DNA of 64,000 nucleotides from Acidimicrobiales bacterium (lineage in GTDB: Bacteria; Actinomycetota; Acidimicrobiia; Acidimicrobiales; SZUA-35): assembly GCA_041394265.1 (NCBI GenBank), contig JAWKIO010000005.1, forward strand, positions 1,302,001-1,366,000, given 5' to 3'. Positions 1 through 8,156 of this stretch are shown in pieces (within the stretch, counting starts at the first letter, position 1; each line of letters begins with the position of its first letter). The translations under genes were made by a program, and so were the position numbers. The notes beneath the pieces were generated by a model. That model had not been told where the DNA came from and ran no database searches. It saw only the letters and a list, made by a program, of their open reading frames with translations.

Positions 1-133
1 GCGCACGGACGTTCACGCCGTCGCTCAGCTGGCAACCGCCACTGGCATTGCCTGCCAGCCATGCCTGTCGTTTTCCGCTGCTGCACGCGACATCCCGCTG
101 CATGCCCCGGCGACCGATTCTGGCGCAGGCTGA
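1..133 (+). other. possible 3' end of a gene cut by the window edge
   Basis: From base 2 a frame stays open to a TGA at 131-133 and encodes about 43 residues rich in Ala and small residues. No domain can be recognised and the opposite strand is also open here. It could be the tail of an upstream gene or simply noncoding. Nothing else is visible up to the start at 285. Confidence 0.2.
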
Positions 134-284
134 ACGGGTCATCTCGACCCCGAAGTCAGCGGGGCCGGAACGATGACGCAAGCCGCGACGACAAAGAGCG
201 AGCAGCCAGCCGCCACGCTCAGGTTTTGCGTGCAACGCGCCGACGAACGTGGAGTCCTTCGCCACCCAGGGAGATCCGCCCACG

Positions 285-2597
285 ATGACGACATACCTGC
301 GTCTTCTCGCTTCGCTGATCGCTGCTGCGCTCGTCGCTTCGTTGCTCGCAGTTCCTGCATCCGCCGAAGCGGGGTTCGACCAGAGCACCTTCGACCGGTA
401 CAACCCGTGGGGCTACCAGAGCGGGCAAGTCATCACTCAGGCCGAGGCTGAAGCAGTTGTGCTCCACCAGATCAATCTTCACCGTGAGCGCGCAGGACTG
501 CCGCCTGTCTCCCCGGCCGTGACGAATTCGCACACCGAGTGCTCCCTCTCCACCATGTTCCACTCGGCGACGTTTCAGCACTTCTCCTCTTGCATCCCTG
601 ATGGCAACGCCGAGAACGCTCACCTGACCTTGAGTCTCTTTCAGATCGTCGATCCAGCATCAAGCTGGCACGACAGCCCGGGACACAACGCCAACATGTA
701 CTCCACCTCGGTCACCTCAGTTGAGGTCTCACTCCTGTGTGGCGTACCGGCCACTGGCATGACCACGTCCACCACCACCTACCCGGCGGGACTACAGGTC
801 GTCCTGGCAGCAGCGCAATTCCGAGGCACGCCGGGGATCAATTACGGGTGGCCAGAACAGCACTTCCGTAGTGATTTCGCCAGCCTGAGGTCCGATGACG
901 TCTTCTACGACACCACGGGGGTGTACTGCGTCGACGGCACCTGGCACTTCAACCTCGACCGCGACATCGGTCTCCCGCCCTCGATCAGTGGCAGCGTCAC
1001 CGGCTCGAATGGCGAACCACTGTCCGGCGTCGCCGTCCGAGCCTCCCAGCCAGGACAGATCACAGCCACCACGGTCACTGATGCTGCTGGACGCTACCAA
1101 TTCGGTGGTCTCGCCTCAGGCGAGTGGACCATCGATTTCACCGACCCGACCAACCACCACCTCAACATCACCTACGACACGCCGATCACCGTTGCCTGGC
1201 TGCACGAGACCCAAGGAATCGACGTCTCCCTACCTGAAGCAGGAACACTCACGGGCTACGTCGTATCGCCCGACGACACGCCGCTCGCGTCCGCCACCGT
1301 CACTGCGGTCTCTATCGATCAGCACGACGTGCCGTCTCCGATCGAGACCTCGAGTGACGGAACGTTCACACTCCACCTCCAACCAGGTACGTACACGCTT
1401 CGAGTCGATCCACCGAGCTCAGCGATGATTCCCACCTGGTCTGGCAGCGTCTCGAACGAAGCCGACGCGACCTGGTTCACGATTGCTCCCGGACAGCACC
1501 TCGACCACCAGATCGCGATGATCGCCACCCCGCCCCCAGGGTCCGCCGTCGACGCCATCGACGACATTCGAGCCATCAACGAAAACTGGGCCATCGTCAT
1601 CAGCGTCCTCGCCAACGACTACGACGTTGTCGATCCCGCCGTCACGTTGATCAGTGGTCCAGCCAACGGCACCGCAACGGTGAACGCCTCGAACTCGATC
1701 CAGTACACGCCGACGCGCAACTGGGACGGAACCGACTCGTTCGGCTACCGAGTCTGCACGTCGGCTGGCGCCTGCGACGAAGCCACCGTGTGGATCACCG
1801 TCATCGGCTACGACAACCCGCAGCCGGCGGACGACCACTACGCAGTGCCATCTCACCAAGCTCCATACGTCGTGCCAGCGCCCGGGCTGTTGACCAACGA
1901 TTCAGGCACGAATCTACGGGCTTCCCTGGACCGGTACCCCACGGCCGGATCGGTCACGGTCAACGCCGACGGAGGTTTCACCTATACGCCCGACGGTGAA
2001 ACCTGCGGACCCGTCCCGTTCCGCTACACCGCAGCCGACAACAACTTCTACTACGAGTACGCAGACGTCACCCTCGACATTGCTTGCCCCGCTCCTATTG
2101 CCACCACCGCGTCGCCGCCGACCACGACCACAACGACCACGACCCCAACGACCGCTCCCACGACGACATCGGCCACAACGGTGCGTCGAAACCTGCCGCT
2201 GGACCAGGCCGCTTCTCTCGACGAGGTGCTGGCCTCCCGGGACTACGACGTCGGGCGCGACGGCGACACCATGCGCCTCTACCGTGCATTTTTTGACCGC
2301 GACCCCGACGTCGTCGGCGCCAAGTACTGGCTCGCTCAATCGCAAAACGGCATCGACTACGACGAGGTCGCTTGGGGCTTCGCCAACTCCACGGAGTTCC
2401 GACAGACCTACGGCGACGGGATCACCAACTACCAGTTTCTCGACGTCGTCTATACCAACGTCCTGGGCAGAACCCCCGACGCCGACGGGTTCGACTACTG
2501 GCTTGCGCAACTGAACAACGGGCTCGACCGGCACCTCGTCGTACGATGGATTGCGGTCGGCCACGAGTTCCAGACGCGCTTCCCTTATTGGCCGTAG
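285..2597 (+). CDS. secreted CAP-domain multidomain protein with C-terminal DUF4214
   Basis: A 770-aa exported protein. The ATG at 285 is chosen because it starts a clear signal peptide (TTYLRLLASLIAAALVASLL, cleavage near ASAEA). A CAP/SCP-like domain follows (about 55-230, with H, ENA and W..SPGHNANM landmarks). Then come two carboxypeptidase-regulatory-like beta domains (about 234-410), two cadherin-like or Ig-like domains (about 422-605, with the LANDYD and LLTNDSG motifs), a Thr/Pro-rich linker (606-632) and a DUF4214 domain (about 660-769, FFDRDPDVVGAKYW and LGRTPDADGFDYW repeats). DUF4214 is often found in surface proteins of Acidimicrobiia and cyanobacteria. Likely an extracellular or surface-bound protein; substrate unknown. 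It stands alone and converges on the VapBC pair. Confidence 0.88.
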   Translation: MTTYLRLLASLIAAALVASLLAVPASAEAGFDQSTFDRYNPWGYQSGQVITQAEAEAVVLHQINLHRERAGLPPVSPAVTNSHTECSLSTMFHSATFQHFSSCIPDGNAENAHLTLSLFQIVDPASSWHDSPGHNANMYSTSVTSVEVSLLCGVPATGMTTSTTTYPAGLQVVLAAAQFRGTPGINYGWPEQHFRSDFASLRSDDVFYDTTGVYCVDGTWHFNLDRDIGLPPSISGSVTGSNGEPLSGVAVRASQPGQITATTVTDAAGRYQFGGLASGEWTIDFTDPTNHHLNITYDTPITVAWLHETQGIDVSLPEAGTLTGYVVSPDDTPLASATVTAVSIDQHDVPSPIETSSDGTFTLHLQPGTYTLRVDPPSSAMIPTWSGSVSNEADATWFTIAPGQHLDHQIAMIATPPPGSAVDAIDDIRAINENWAIVISVLANDYDVVDPAVTLISGPANGTATVNASNSIQYTPTRNWDGTDSFGYRVCTSAGACDEATVWITVIGYDNPQPADDHYAVPSHQAPYVVPAPGLLTNDSGTNLRASLDRYPTAGSVTVNADGGFTYTPDGETCGPVPFRYTAADNNFYYEYADVTLDIACPAPIATTASPPTTTTTTTTPTTAPTTTSATTVRRNLPLDQAASLDEVLASRDYDVGRDGDTMRLYRAFFDRDPDVVGAKYWLAQSQNGIDYDEVAWGFANSTEFRQTYGDGITNYQFLDVVYTNVLGRTPDADGFDYWLAQLNNGLDRHLVVRWIAVGHEFQTRFPYWP

Positions 2598-2618
2598 ATC
2601 GTGGGCGCCATGTCGAGT

Positions 2619-2632
2619 GGATCTGTTGATCC
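2619..2632 (+). terminator. weak hairpin after the CAP protein gene
   Basis: GGATC-TGTT-GATCC forms a 5-bp stem, extendable by a wobble and one GC pair, 21 nt after the stop of the CAP gene and before the convergent VapC gene. There is no T-run, so termination here is only a guess. Confidence 0.3.
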
Positions 2633-2751
2633 GCTGCGGTGACTAGCTCAGGTCCGACAGTTGCGAGTACGTCTTCGCACGAACGCGCTGTACGTCTCGT
2701 TGATGAGTCGCAGTGACTCGGGCACCGACCACGCTGATGCGGTCGTGGCGA

Positions 2752-3114
2752 TCAGCCAAGGGTTCGGAGCCGGAGGCCGCGGATGGGTTCGAAGTGCTTG
2801 CGCTTGCGGGTGACGACACTGAGGCTGTGTTCGAGCGCAGTGGCAGCGATCAACGCGTCGGGAAGGCGAGCACCAGATTCCCGAACGATCCGACCGGCTC
2901 GTTCCGCAATGGCTCGGTCGACTCCGAGTTCACGAAACGGGGCCAGGAGTTGGATGGTCAGGTCCGTGGCGGTGTTGCCGGCGAAGAGTTCGGCTCTGGT
3001 CACGACCGAGTAGTGCAGGCGGTGGCGCCTCGCCCTCAGCTCATGGGCACCGCGGAGGTGGTCGATGAAGATGTCGGTGTCGATCAGGAGGTCAGCCACG
3101 TTGCCAGCCGTCAC
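2752..3114 (-). CDS. vapC: VapC-type PIN-domain toxin
   Basis: A 120-aa PIN-domain ribonuclease, the usual VapC size. The acidic catalytic residues are visible: Asp in LLIDTDIFIDHLR near the N-terminus, Glu in RAELFAG in the middle, and Asp in RLPDALIAATAL near the C-terminus. VapC toxins cut tRNA or rRNA when their antitoxin is degraded. The start overlaps the end of the antitoxin gene by 23 nt, so the two are translationally coupled. The annotated start gives a short lead-in before the first PIN strand; a slightly later start is possible. Confidence 0.88.
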   Translation of the reverse strand: MTAGNVADLLIDTDIFIDHLRGAHELRARRHRLHYSVVTRAELFAGNTATDLTIQLLAPFRELGVDRAIAERAGRIVRESGARLPDALIAATALEHSLSVVTRKRKHFEPIRGLRLRTLG

Positions 3115-3310
3115 GAGACGGGGCGGCGGCTGTGGGATCGGCGCCGAACGTCGAGGAGAGCGCCGTCTCGGGGTCTGGTACGTCGTCGAGATACTCGTCG
3201 ACGGCGTCGCGGATCAGCTGCGCCATCGTGACCCCGCTGGCCGCCGCTACACGGTCAATTCGTTGCCGCTGTTCATCGGTCAGGTAGATCTGGGTCCGCG
3301 CCGACGACAT
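3092..3310 (-). CDS. vapB: VapB-type ribbon-helix-helix antitoxin
   Basis: A 72-aa CopG/RHH-type protein. The N-terminus (SARTQIYLTDEQRQRIDRVA) is the DNA-binding strand-helix-helix, and the C-terminal tail (PSRDGWQRG) would wrap the toxin. It is expected to neutralise the VapC encoded just downstream and to repress the operon. A -10-like TAGCCT ends exactly 6 nt before the ATG, which predicts a leaderless mRNA. CAAGGCT occurs twice in the promoter region (3315-3321 and 3342-3348) and could be part of the autoregulatory operator. Confidence 0.87.
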   Translation of the reverse strand: MSSARTQIYLTDEQRQRIDRVAAASGVTMAQLIRDAVDEYLDDVPDPETALSSTFGADPTAAAPSRDGWQRG

Positions 3311-3316
3311 ACATCA

Positions 3317-3322
3317 AGGCTA
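3317..3322 (-). promoter_or_regulatory. -10 element of vapBC, leaderless spacing
   Basis: Reads TAGCCT on the minus strand. Six bases (TGATGT) separate it from the ATG of the antitoxin gene, so transcription would begin at the start codon. Confidence 0.5.
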
Positions 3323-3452
3323 TACAGCGTCTCCTGAGATGCAAGGCTCCGCTGCACCGGGGACCAAGGCCCTTGCGGCCAACGCCAGCGGGTGTGCCTG
3401 CGACGGGTTGGCCTCCGAATCTCGATGACCTCGACGTCGGACCGCCTCCCGA

Positions 3453-4121
3453 TCACTGAGGGTGAGGTGGCTGCCATGAGGAGCGGAGAAGATCCTCGAA
3501 CCTCGGCGCGAGCCAGATCGGCAGCACTGGCGGGTCGCGGCGTCGGATGGTGAGGACGGCGGCGTCGATCGACGGTCGGGGCCGGAACGCTGCCGCCGGG
3601 ATCCTGCGACCAGCCGAGAACTCCCACCACGGCGACCAGCACGCCGTTGTGAGCGCCTTCGGAGGCTGCGAAGCGTGCTTCATCACGACCTCACGCTGGA
3701 GCACGAGATCCACCCGGGTCGCCGACCTCGAGGACGGATCGTCGAGGAGCAGCTTCAACACATCAGTGGTCAGGTTGAACGGCGGGTTGGCGACAACCCG
3801 GAACGGCTCTCGCGGAAACCGAAGACGCCGAAGGTCGGACCGGATCACACGGATCCGGTCATCCAGCCTCGCAGCCAGAGCGTCGGATGCAAGCCGGTCG
3901 GCCCAGGCCGGGTCGCGTTCGACCGCCCACACTCGAGCGCCGGCCTGGGCGAGTGGGACCGTCAGAGCCCCTGACCCTGCCCCGAGATCGACGACGAGCT
4001 CGTCCTCGACGATCTGCAGGTCACAGATCAGTTTCGAGATGAGGGATTGGTCAACAAGGAAGTTCTGGCCGAGCGACCGGCGTCGCTGATCTCGGTCGCT
4101 CCGCCGCTCGCGCCCGGACAC
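3453..4121 (-). CDS. Erm-like 23S rRNA adenine-N6 methyltransferase (KsgA/Erm fold), C-terminally short
   Basis: A 222-aa SAM-dependent rRNA adenine methyltransferase. It has the family entry motif RRRSLGQNFLVD (residues 13-24), the SAM motif DLGAGSGAL (45-53), an acidic loop (VERD, about 67-70) and the catalytic NPPF (112-115). The N-terminal basic tail and NPPF are closer to actinobacterial Erm than to housekeeping KsgA. Family members are usually about 250-280 aa; here the C-terminal helical domain ends after FEDLLRSSWQPPHPQ, and neither other frame continues it. Erm(37) of mycobacteria is likewise short. Dimethylation of A2058 would give macrolide-lincosamide-streptogramin resistance, but activity is unproven. 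The start is a GTG without a Shine-Dalgarno sequence; the preceding frame is closed by TGA codons. Confidence 0.8.
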   Translation of the reverse strand: MSGRERRSDRDQRRRSLGQNFLVDQSLISKLICDLQIVEDELVVDLGAGSGALTVPLAQAGARVWAVERDPAWADRLASDALAARLDDRIRVIRSDLRRLRFPREPFRVVANPPFNLTTDVLKLLLDDPSSRSATRVDLVLQREVVMKHASQPPKALTTACWSPWWEFSAGRRIPAAAFRPRPSIDAAVLTIRRRDPPVLPIWLAPRFEDLLRSSWQPPHPQ

Positions 4122-4143
4122 GTACCAACACCGTCATCATCAT
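4051..4143 (-). CDS. putative leader peptide overlapping the Erm-like gene
   Basis: A 30-codon frame starting MMMTVLVRVRAR. Its ATG lies 7 nt after a -10 (TAGCCT), so it would be the first codon of the mRNA. It overlaps the first 71 nt of the Erm-like gene in another frame. Residues 8-10 (R-V-R) match the +X+ macrolide-arrest motif known from ErmDL-type leader peptides. Whether it is translated is unknown. The overlap with the Erm start is unusual for classical attenuation, and the rest of the peptide may simply be Arg-rich because of the GC-rich antisense frame. Confidence 0.35.
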   Translation of the reverse strand: MMMTVLVRVRARAAERPRSATPVARPELPC

Positions 4144-4150
4144 GCGGCCC

Positions 4151-4179
4151 AGGCTACGCAGCGCCATCGTGGCCATCAA
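4151..4179 (-). promoter_or_regulatory. promoter of the Erm-like gene
   Basis: On the minus strand TTGATG (4179-4174) and TAGCCT (4156-4151) are separated by exactly 17 nt, the best -35/-10 pair I found in the window. The expected transcription start is at about 4144, within one base of the leader ORF ATG at 4143 and 22 nt before the GTG of the methyltransferase gene. Confidence 0.55.
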
Positions 4180-4271
4180 TCGAGTATTCGGGTGCCACCG
4201 ACTACGTCGAAGAACGTTCACCCTGCCGCTCCCTTTCTGATCATCAGCCACGAGGGTGGCGGCGTGCCGGT

Positions 4272-4480
4272 CGGCTGATTGCCGAGCACCACCGGGCACA
4301 GCACGGCTTCGTTCCCGGGAAGGACGCCGTCTGGCGTGACGAGACCCGCAATCCAACGGGATCGAATGAAGTTCTCGCGCACAACGACTTCGCTCCGTGG
4401 AACCTGGTCGCGGGTCCGTCCGGATGGATCTTCATCGACTGGGATCTGGCCGCCACCGCACCACCCGTACTGTTGACGAA
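4272..4480 (+). pseudogene. remnant of an aminoglycoside-phosphotransferase-like (APH) gene
   Basis: This stretch still encodes the second half of an APH-fold kinase: LIAEHHRAQHGFVPGKDAVW, then the catalytic loop AHNDFAPWNLVAG (Brenner-type H-x-D-x4-N from about 4377) and the metal-binding IDWDLAATAPP. The N-lobe is absent upstream and the frame runs into the methyltransferase gene start at 4481, where APH similarity stops. It looks like a deletion remnant whose 3' part was replaced. Bases 4180-4271 hold nothing else that I can recognise. Confidence 0.6.
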
Positions 4481-5167
4481 ATGGGCTTCTACGAGCGGAT
4501 CGCACACGAGTACGACGCCTGGTCTTCTCACGTCACCAATGACATCGACTTCTACGTATCCCTTGCGCGCAATGCCGAAGGGCGACTGCTCGAACTGGCC
4601 GTCGGCGACGGCCGGGTTGCCGTACCCGTTGCGCAAGCCACGAGCCAACAGGTCACGGGAATCGACTCCTCGCCTGGCATGCTTGAGCAGGCGCGAGCAC
4701 GAGCGGCCGCTGCGGACGTCGACCTCGACCTTCGACTCGGCGACATGCGGGATTTCAACGTGGAAGTCCCGTGTTCCCTGATCTACTGCCCAGGGCGGTC
4801 CCTCCTGCATATTCCGACGTGGACAGAACGACGACGCGTCTTCGAGCACGTCGCAGCGTCGCTCCAGCCAGGCGGCGTGTTCGCCTGGAATGCGTATGCC
4901 TTTGATCACCAGTTGGCCGCTCAACTCGACGGTCGTCACCAGACCCGCCCGACGCCTCACGTCAACCACTACGACATCGCCGAGAACCGCATCGACATGG
5001 TCCTCGACAACGGTGCATCGACATCGCTCTGGTGGGCGACGAAGAACGAGTGGCTCGGCCTGATCGAGGTCGCAGGTCTGCAGCTCGATGCGCTCTACGG
5101 CGACTTCAACGGCTCGGCTCTCAGTTCCGACAGTCGCAAATACGTCTTCGCCACTCGACTTCCGTAG
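4481..5167 (+). CDS. class I SAM-dependent methyltransferase
   Basis: A 228-aa methyltransferase. The ATG at 4481 begins GFYERIAHEYDAW, a typical start of this family; residues encoded further upstream belong to the APH remnant. Motif I is LLELAVGDGRVAVPVA (about 35-50), followed by TGIDSSPGMLEQAR (motif post-I) and DLRLGDMRDF. LIYCPGRSLLHIPT and LQPGGVFAWNAY follow in the usual order. The fold is clear, the substrate is not. It converges on the beta-helix protein gene. A long upstream extension in the same frame is possible but has no support. Confidence 0.8.
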   Translation: MGFYERIAHEYDAWSSHVTNDIDFYVSLARNAEGRLLELAVGDGRVAVPVAQATSQQVTGIDSSPGMLEQARARAAAADVDLDLRLGDMRDFNVEVPCSLIYCPGRSLLHIPTWTERRRVFEHVAASLQPGGVFAWNAYAFDHQLAAQLDGRHQTRPTPHVNHYDIAENRIDMVLDNGASTSLWWATKNEWLGLIEVAGLQLDALYGDFNGSALSSDSRKYVFATRLP

Positions 5168-5228
5168 CGACTGCCTCTCAGAGCGTGCCCGCTGGGAAGG
5201 AACCCAGGGAGCAGCAATCGCAGCGCGC

Positions 5229-7013
5229 TCACGACCCGACGGGTCGCTCACGGGCGCCGGAGTCGCAAGCCGGTCCTTGCGGTCGGGTCACCACGCCGCT
5301 GCGGTCGGTCGACTGACAGCTCATCGCCGGATTCGCAGTGACGATGTCGTTGGCATTGTCCACGGCCGGGCTGGACGCTGACAGCAGGTAGCTACCGGGG
5401 AGGAAGCCGGGATCGAGCGGGCTGTCGGCGAAGCCGATGGCGTCGCTGAGGACGAAGTCGAGCTCGTGATCGCTCACCTCGCAGTTCGGGGTGAGTGCTC
5501 CGATCACGTTGCCTCGATACGAGATGATCTCCCCACCACCCGACGTGTAGCAGTCCGGCGAGTGGTAGAGATCGCCGGGGCTGAAGTGACCAAGGTTGCC
5601 GGCAAGAATCGAGTTGGCCAGATCAAGACGTGAACCGTCGATTGCGACCCCGCCGCCGACGCGTTGTGCGTCGCCGTCGAGACCCGACAGACCCGACTGG
5701 TTGCCGGCGATCGTCGTGAACGCCACCAGCGCCGACGAGTCGGCCACCATCTCCATGCCGCCGCCCTTGGTGTTGGCGGCGTTGTTGACGACCCCGGTGT
5801 TCCGCATCAACATCGACGACTTCGACAGGTAGAGCCCGCCGCCACGAACGGCGGCGTTGTCCTCGATGGTCGATCGTTGGATCACGGCACCGGCCTCGAT
5901 GAGCGCTATCCCGCCACCTCGCTGGGTGAGTCCCCCACCGGACGGGTTGTCGGGGTGCCCGGCCGCGTTGTTGGCGACCACCGTGCCCTCCAGGGCGACG
6001 AGGCCGAGCTGGGCGTAGATCCCGCCGCCGATGTTGGCCTGGTTGCCGACGACTTCGAGGTCGTGCAGCTCGAGACTGGAGCCTGACATGAAGACGCCCC
6101 CGCCTCGCCAACCCGAACCATCGTCGGCGCCGCCGGTGATGCGAAGCCACGACAACGTCACCGCCCCGGCATCGACGATCGAGAAGACACCTGATTGCCC
6201 TCCGGCGTCGACGACCGGCGCAGGCCAGGTGGCGCCACCGCCCATGTGGACGCCCTCCACCCGCACGGTGTCGGTGATCTCGAGCACACCGAGGTCGACC
6301 TGGTAGGCGTCGGTCCCATTCGGCACCTTCACCCGTTGATGCCCGGGCTGGGCGTTGGTCTCCTCGAGTGCCGCCCGCAGCGTGCAGCCGCGACCGACCG
6401 CCACCTTCGGCGATTGCACGGAGGCGGTCCGGGGCGAATCGATGCCATCGCTCGATGCCGACCGGGACGCGAAGTCGGTCGGTCCGGACTTCGTTGTGCA
6501 CACGCCGTCGCCGGGTGCTGCGTCGTGTCCGTCGGCCGTGGTGTCGACCACGTAGGTCGAGGGGCGAAGCGAGAAGGACACGAGCCACTCCTTGCCTGCG
6601 GTACCGGTGGCGCCGTCACCCCCGAAAGGCATCGCACGCACGACGTTGAAGCCGATCGCCAGATCGGCAGCAGCCAGGTCGCCGGCGTTGTCACCGTTGA
6701 GCGCGTAGGGCGCAAGGTTCTCGATGTGGGTCGAGATGATGGTGGCGTTGCCGAAGCGAACACTGCCGGTCGCCCCGTTTGCTTCGGCGACGACGGTCAA
6801 TGCATCAGGCAACGAGTCGGTGTCAAAGTTCGAGCCGTCCTCGATCTTTGCGATCAGCGTGTCGGTCTCGGCATCGGCGAGCCACAGCGCCGTGATCTGT
6901 GGGGTCGACGAGCCGAGTGAGCCGGGCGCTGCGCCGGCCGGAGCGACGCCGGTGACGCCGACACTGGTGATGAGCGCAACCGCAGCTGCTGCTGGGCGTG
7001 CAATTCGAAACAT
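5229..7013 (-). CDS. secreted CSLREA-domain right-handed beta-helix protein
   Basis: A 594-aa exported protein. The ATG at 7013 follows a strong Shine-Dalgarno (AGGAGG, 6 nt away) and begins a signal peptide ending near AGAAPG. About residues 40-175 form an exposed beta domain. YVVDTTADGHDAAPGDGVC and CTLRAALEETNA (near residue 208) mark the CSLREA domain. From about 225 to 520 there are polymorphic beta-helix repeats (GGGVFMSGSSLELHDLEVVG, GGGIYAQLGLVALEGTVVAN and similar). The C-terminus (SPAVDNAND...DRSGVVTRPQGPACDSGA) is the usual end of this family. Probably a cell-surface or released adhesin or polysaccharide-interacting protein. No catalytic residues can be assigned. Confidence 0.85.
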   Translation of the reverse strand: MFRIARPAAAAVALITSVGVTGVAPAGAAPGSLGSSTPQITALWLADAETDTLIAKIEDGSNFDTDSLPDALTVVAEANGATGSVRFGNATIISTHIENLAPYALNGDNAGDLAAADLAIGFNVVRAMPFGGDGATGTAGKEWLVSFSLRPSTYVVDTTADGHDAAPGDGVCTTKSGPTDFASRSASSDGIDSPRTASVQSPKVAVGRGCTLRAALEETNAQPGHQRVKVPNGTDAYQVDLGVLEITDTVRVEGVHMGGGATWPAPVVDAGGQSGVFSIVDAGAVTLSWLRITGGADDGSGWRGGGVFMSGSSLELHDLEVVGNQANIGGGIYAQLGLVALEGTVVANNAAGHPDNPSGGGLTQRGGGIALIEAGAVIQRSTIEDNAAVRGGGLYLSKSSMLMRNTGVVNNAANTKGGGMEMVADSSALVAFTTIAGNQSGLSGLDGDAQRVGGGVAIDGSRLDLANSILAGNLGHFSPGDLYHSPDCYTSGGGEIISYRGNVIGALTPNCEVSDHELDFVLSDAIGFADSPLDPGFLPGSYLLSASSPAVDNANDIVTANPAMSCQSTDRSGVVTRPQGPACDSGARERPVGS

Positions 7014-7068
7014 GATGATCCCTCCTGATCTCCTGGCCCAGCGTCGTCCAGGCTGCGGTCGACGTGGA

Positions 7069-7082
7069 GGGGGAAGTCCCCC
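7069..7082 (-). terminator. GC hairpin between the kinase-Nudix gene and the beta-helix gene
   Basis: GGGGG-AAGT-CCCCC makes a 5-bp GC stem with one further A-T possible. It lies downstream of the kinase-Nudix stop (7113) on the minus strand and upstream of nothing on that side. No T-run follows. Confidence 0.35.
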
Positions 7083-7112
7083 TGCCGAGACGGGGATCAA
7101 CCTCCGGGATGC

Positions 7113-8051
7113 TCAGTCGCTGCCCGCCGCTCCTCGGCTGCGGTCGATCGAGCGCAGGTAGCCCTCGGGGATCGGGTGCGACCGGAGCTCGACCGGATCG
7201 AACGCTGCGACCTCGACATGCTCGTGGCTGTGCGAGAGCTGCGCCGGTCGATCTGCCGTACATGCGAACGTGAGGATCAGGATGCGCTTGCCCTCGACCT
7301 CGTAGATCCACGAGTCGACGAGATCGCCAACCTCTACCTCGAGCCCGAGCTCCTCGAGCATCTCCCGCCGCAAAGCCGCTGTTGGCGATGCGTCGCCGGC
7401 ATCGAGTCGACCACCGGGCAGCTCCCACTCGCCTCGGCGATTGCGCAGCACAACCACCCGACCGTCCCACCCGACCACACCCTTCACCGACACCGGCCAG
7501 CGATCATCGACCCAGGCATCGGCGTCGATGAGCAAGCGCTGTCCGACCATGGCGGCTCGGCATCGGGCCTCGACGCCGTCGATGGGTCCATCGCTTCCGA
7601 CGACGTGGCTCTCGAACTCATCGAGATCGGCGAACTGATCCCACATCACCTCCGCTCCCGACTCCTCGGTCGAGCCGTCCCGCGCCGTCACCCTGGCCAG
7701 AGCCACTTCCTTGTTGCAGCGCAGAACGAGGTAGCGCAGGGGGATCCGCCGCGCCGCCAATCGCCGTGCGATCCGATTGAGCCACCACGGACCGACGACG
7801 CCGTCCCACACCACCGAGTAGCCAGCTGCCGCGTATCCGGCGGCAGCGTCCGTGACGACATCGGTGACGACGGTGTTCTGCACGTGTGACGGGGGCAGGT
7901 GGGGCGGAACGAAGCCCGCTCGGATCCAGCGGAAGAACCAGTCGGACTCGAGGTGGACACCGCGCTCGGTCGATGTCGCCAGACGGCCAGCGATCGTCGA
8001 CTTCCCCGAACCCGGTGGGCCCGACACGATCACCACTTCGCCCGGCAACAT
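7113..8051 (-). CDS. P-loop kinase fused to a Nudix hydrolase domain
   Basis: A 312-aa two-domain protein. Residues 1-165 are a small-molecule kinase-like P-loop NTPase: Walker A GPPGSGKST at 11-19, ESDWFFRWIRAG as lid or substrate segment, and RYLVLRCNKEVALARVTAR in place of the usual LID arginines. Residues about 190-300 are a Nudix domain with GGRLDAGDASP and RREMLEELGL; compared with the canonical box the first Glu is Asp and one residue is inserted, so hydrolase activity needs proof. The ATG at 8051 is 6 nt after TACGGT, and upstream in-frame sequence is not protein-like. It is divergent from the GNAT gene. The substrate is probably a nucleotide or phosphorylated metabolite. Confidence 0.8.
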   Translation of the reverse strand: MLPGEVVIVSGPPGSGKSTIAGRLATSTERGVHLESDWFFRWIRAGFVPPHLPPSHVQNTVVTDVVTDAAAGYAAAGYSVVWDGVVGPWWLNRIARRLAARRIPLRYLVLRCNKEVALARVTARDGSTEESGAEVMWDQFADLDEFESHVVGSDGPIDGVEARCRAAMVGQRLLIDADAWVDDRWPVSVKGVVGWDGRVVVLRNRRGEWELPGGRLDAGDASPTAALRREMLEELGLEVEVGDLVDSWIYEVEGKRILILTFACTADRPAQLSHSHEHVEVAAFDPVELRSHPIPEGYLRSIDRSRGAAGSD

Positions 8052-8057
8052 CCCACG

Positions 8058-8063
8058 ACCGTA
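8058..8063 (-). promoter_or_regulatory. -10 element, leaderless spacing, kinase-Nudix gene
   Basis: TACGGT on the minus strand, followed by CGTGGG and then the ATG at 8051. The 6-nt distance puts the transcription start on the start codon. Confidence 0.5.
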
Positions 8064-8156
8064 GACCGCCGTGGCACAGTGGGTTCCGCAGTTCCTGGTC
8101 CTGCATCGAACCGGCGCCCGCGAAACCACACTTGCATCACCTCGGAAGGGACGTTC

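Noticed and set aside
2097..2190. ACC/ACG-rich tandem pattern
   Set aside because: It encodes the Thr/Pro linker of the CAP protein; not a noncoding repeat array.
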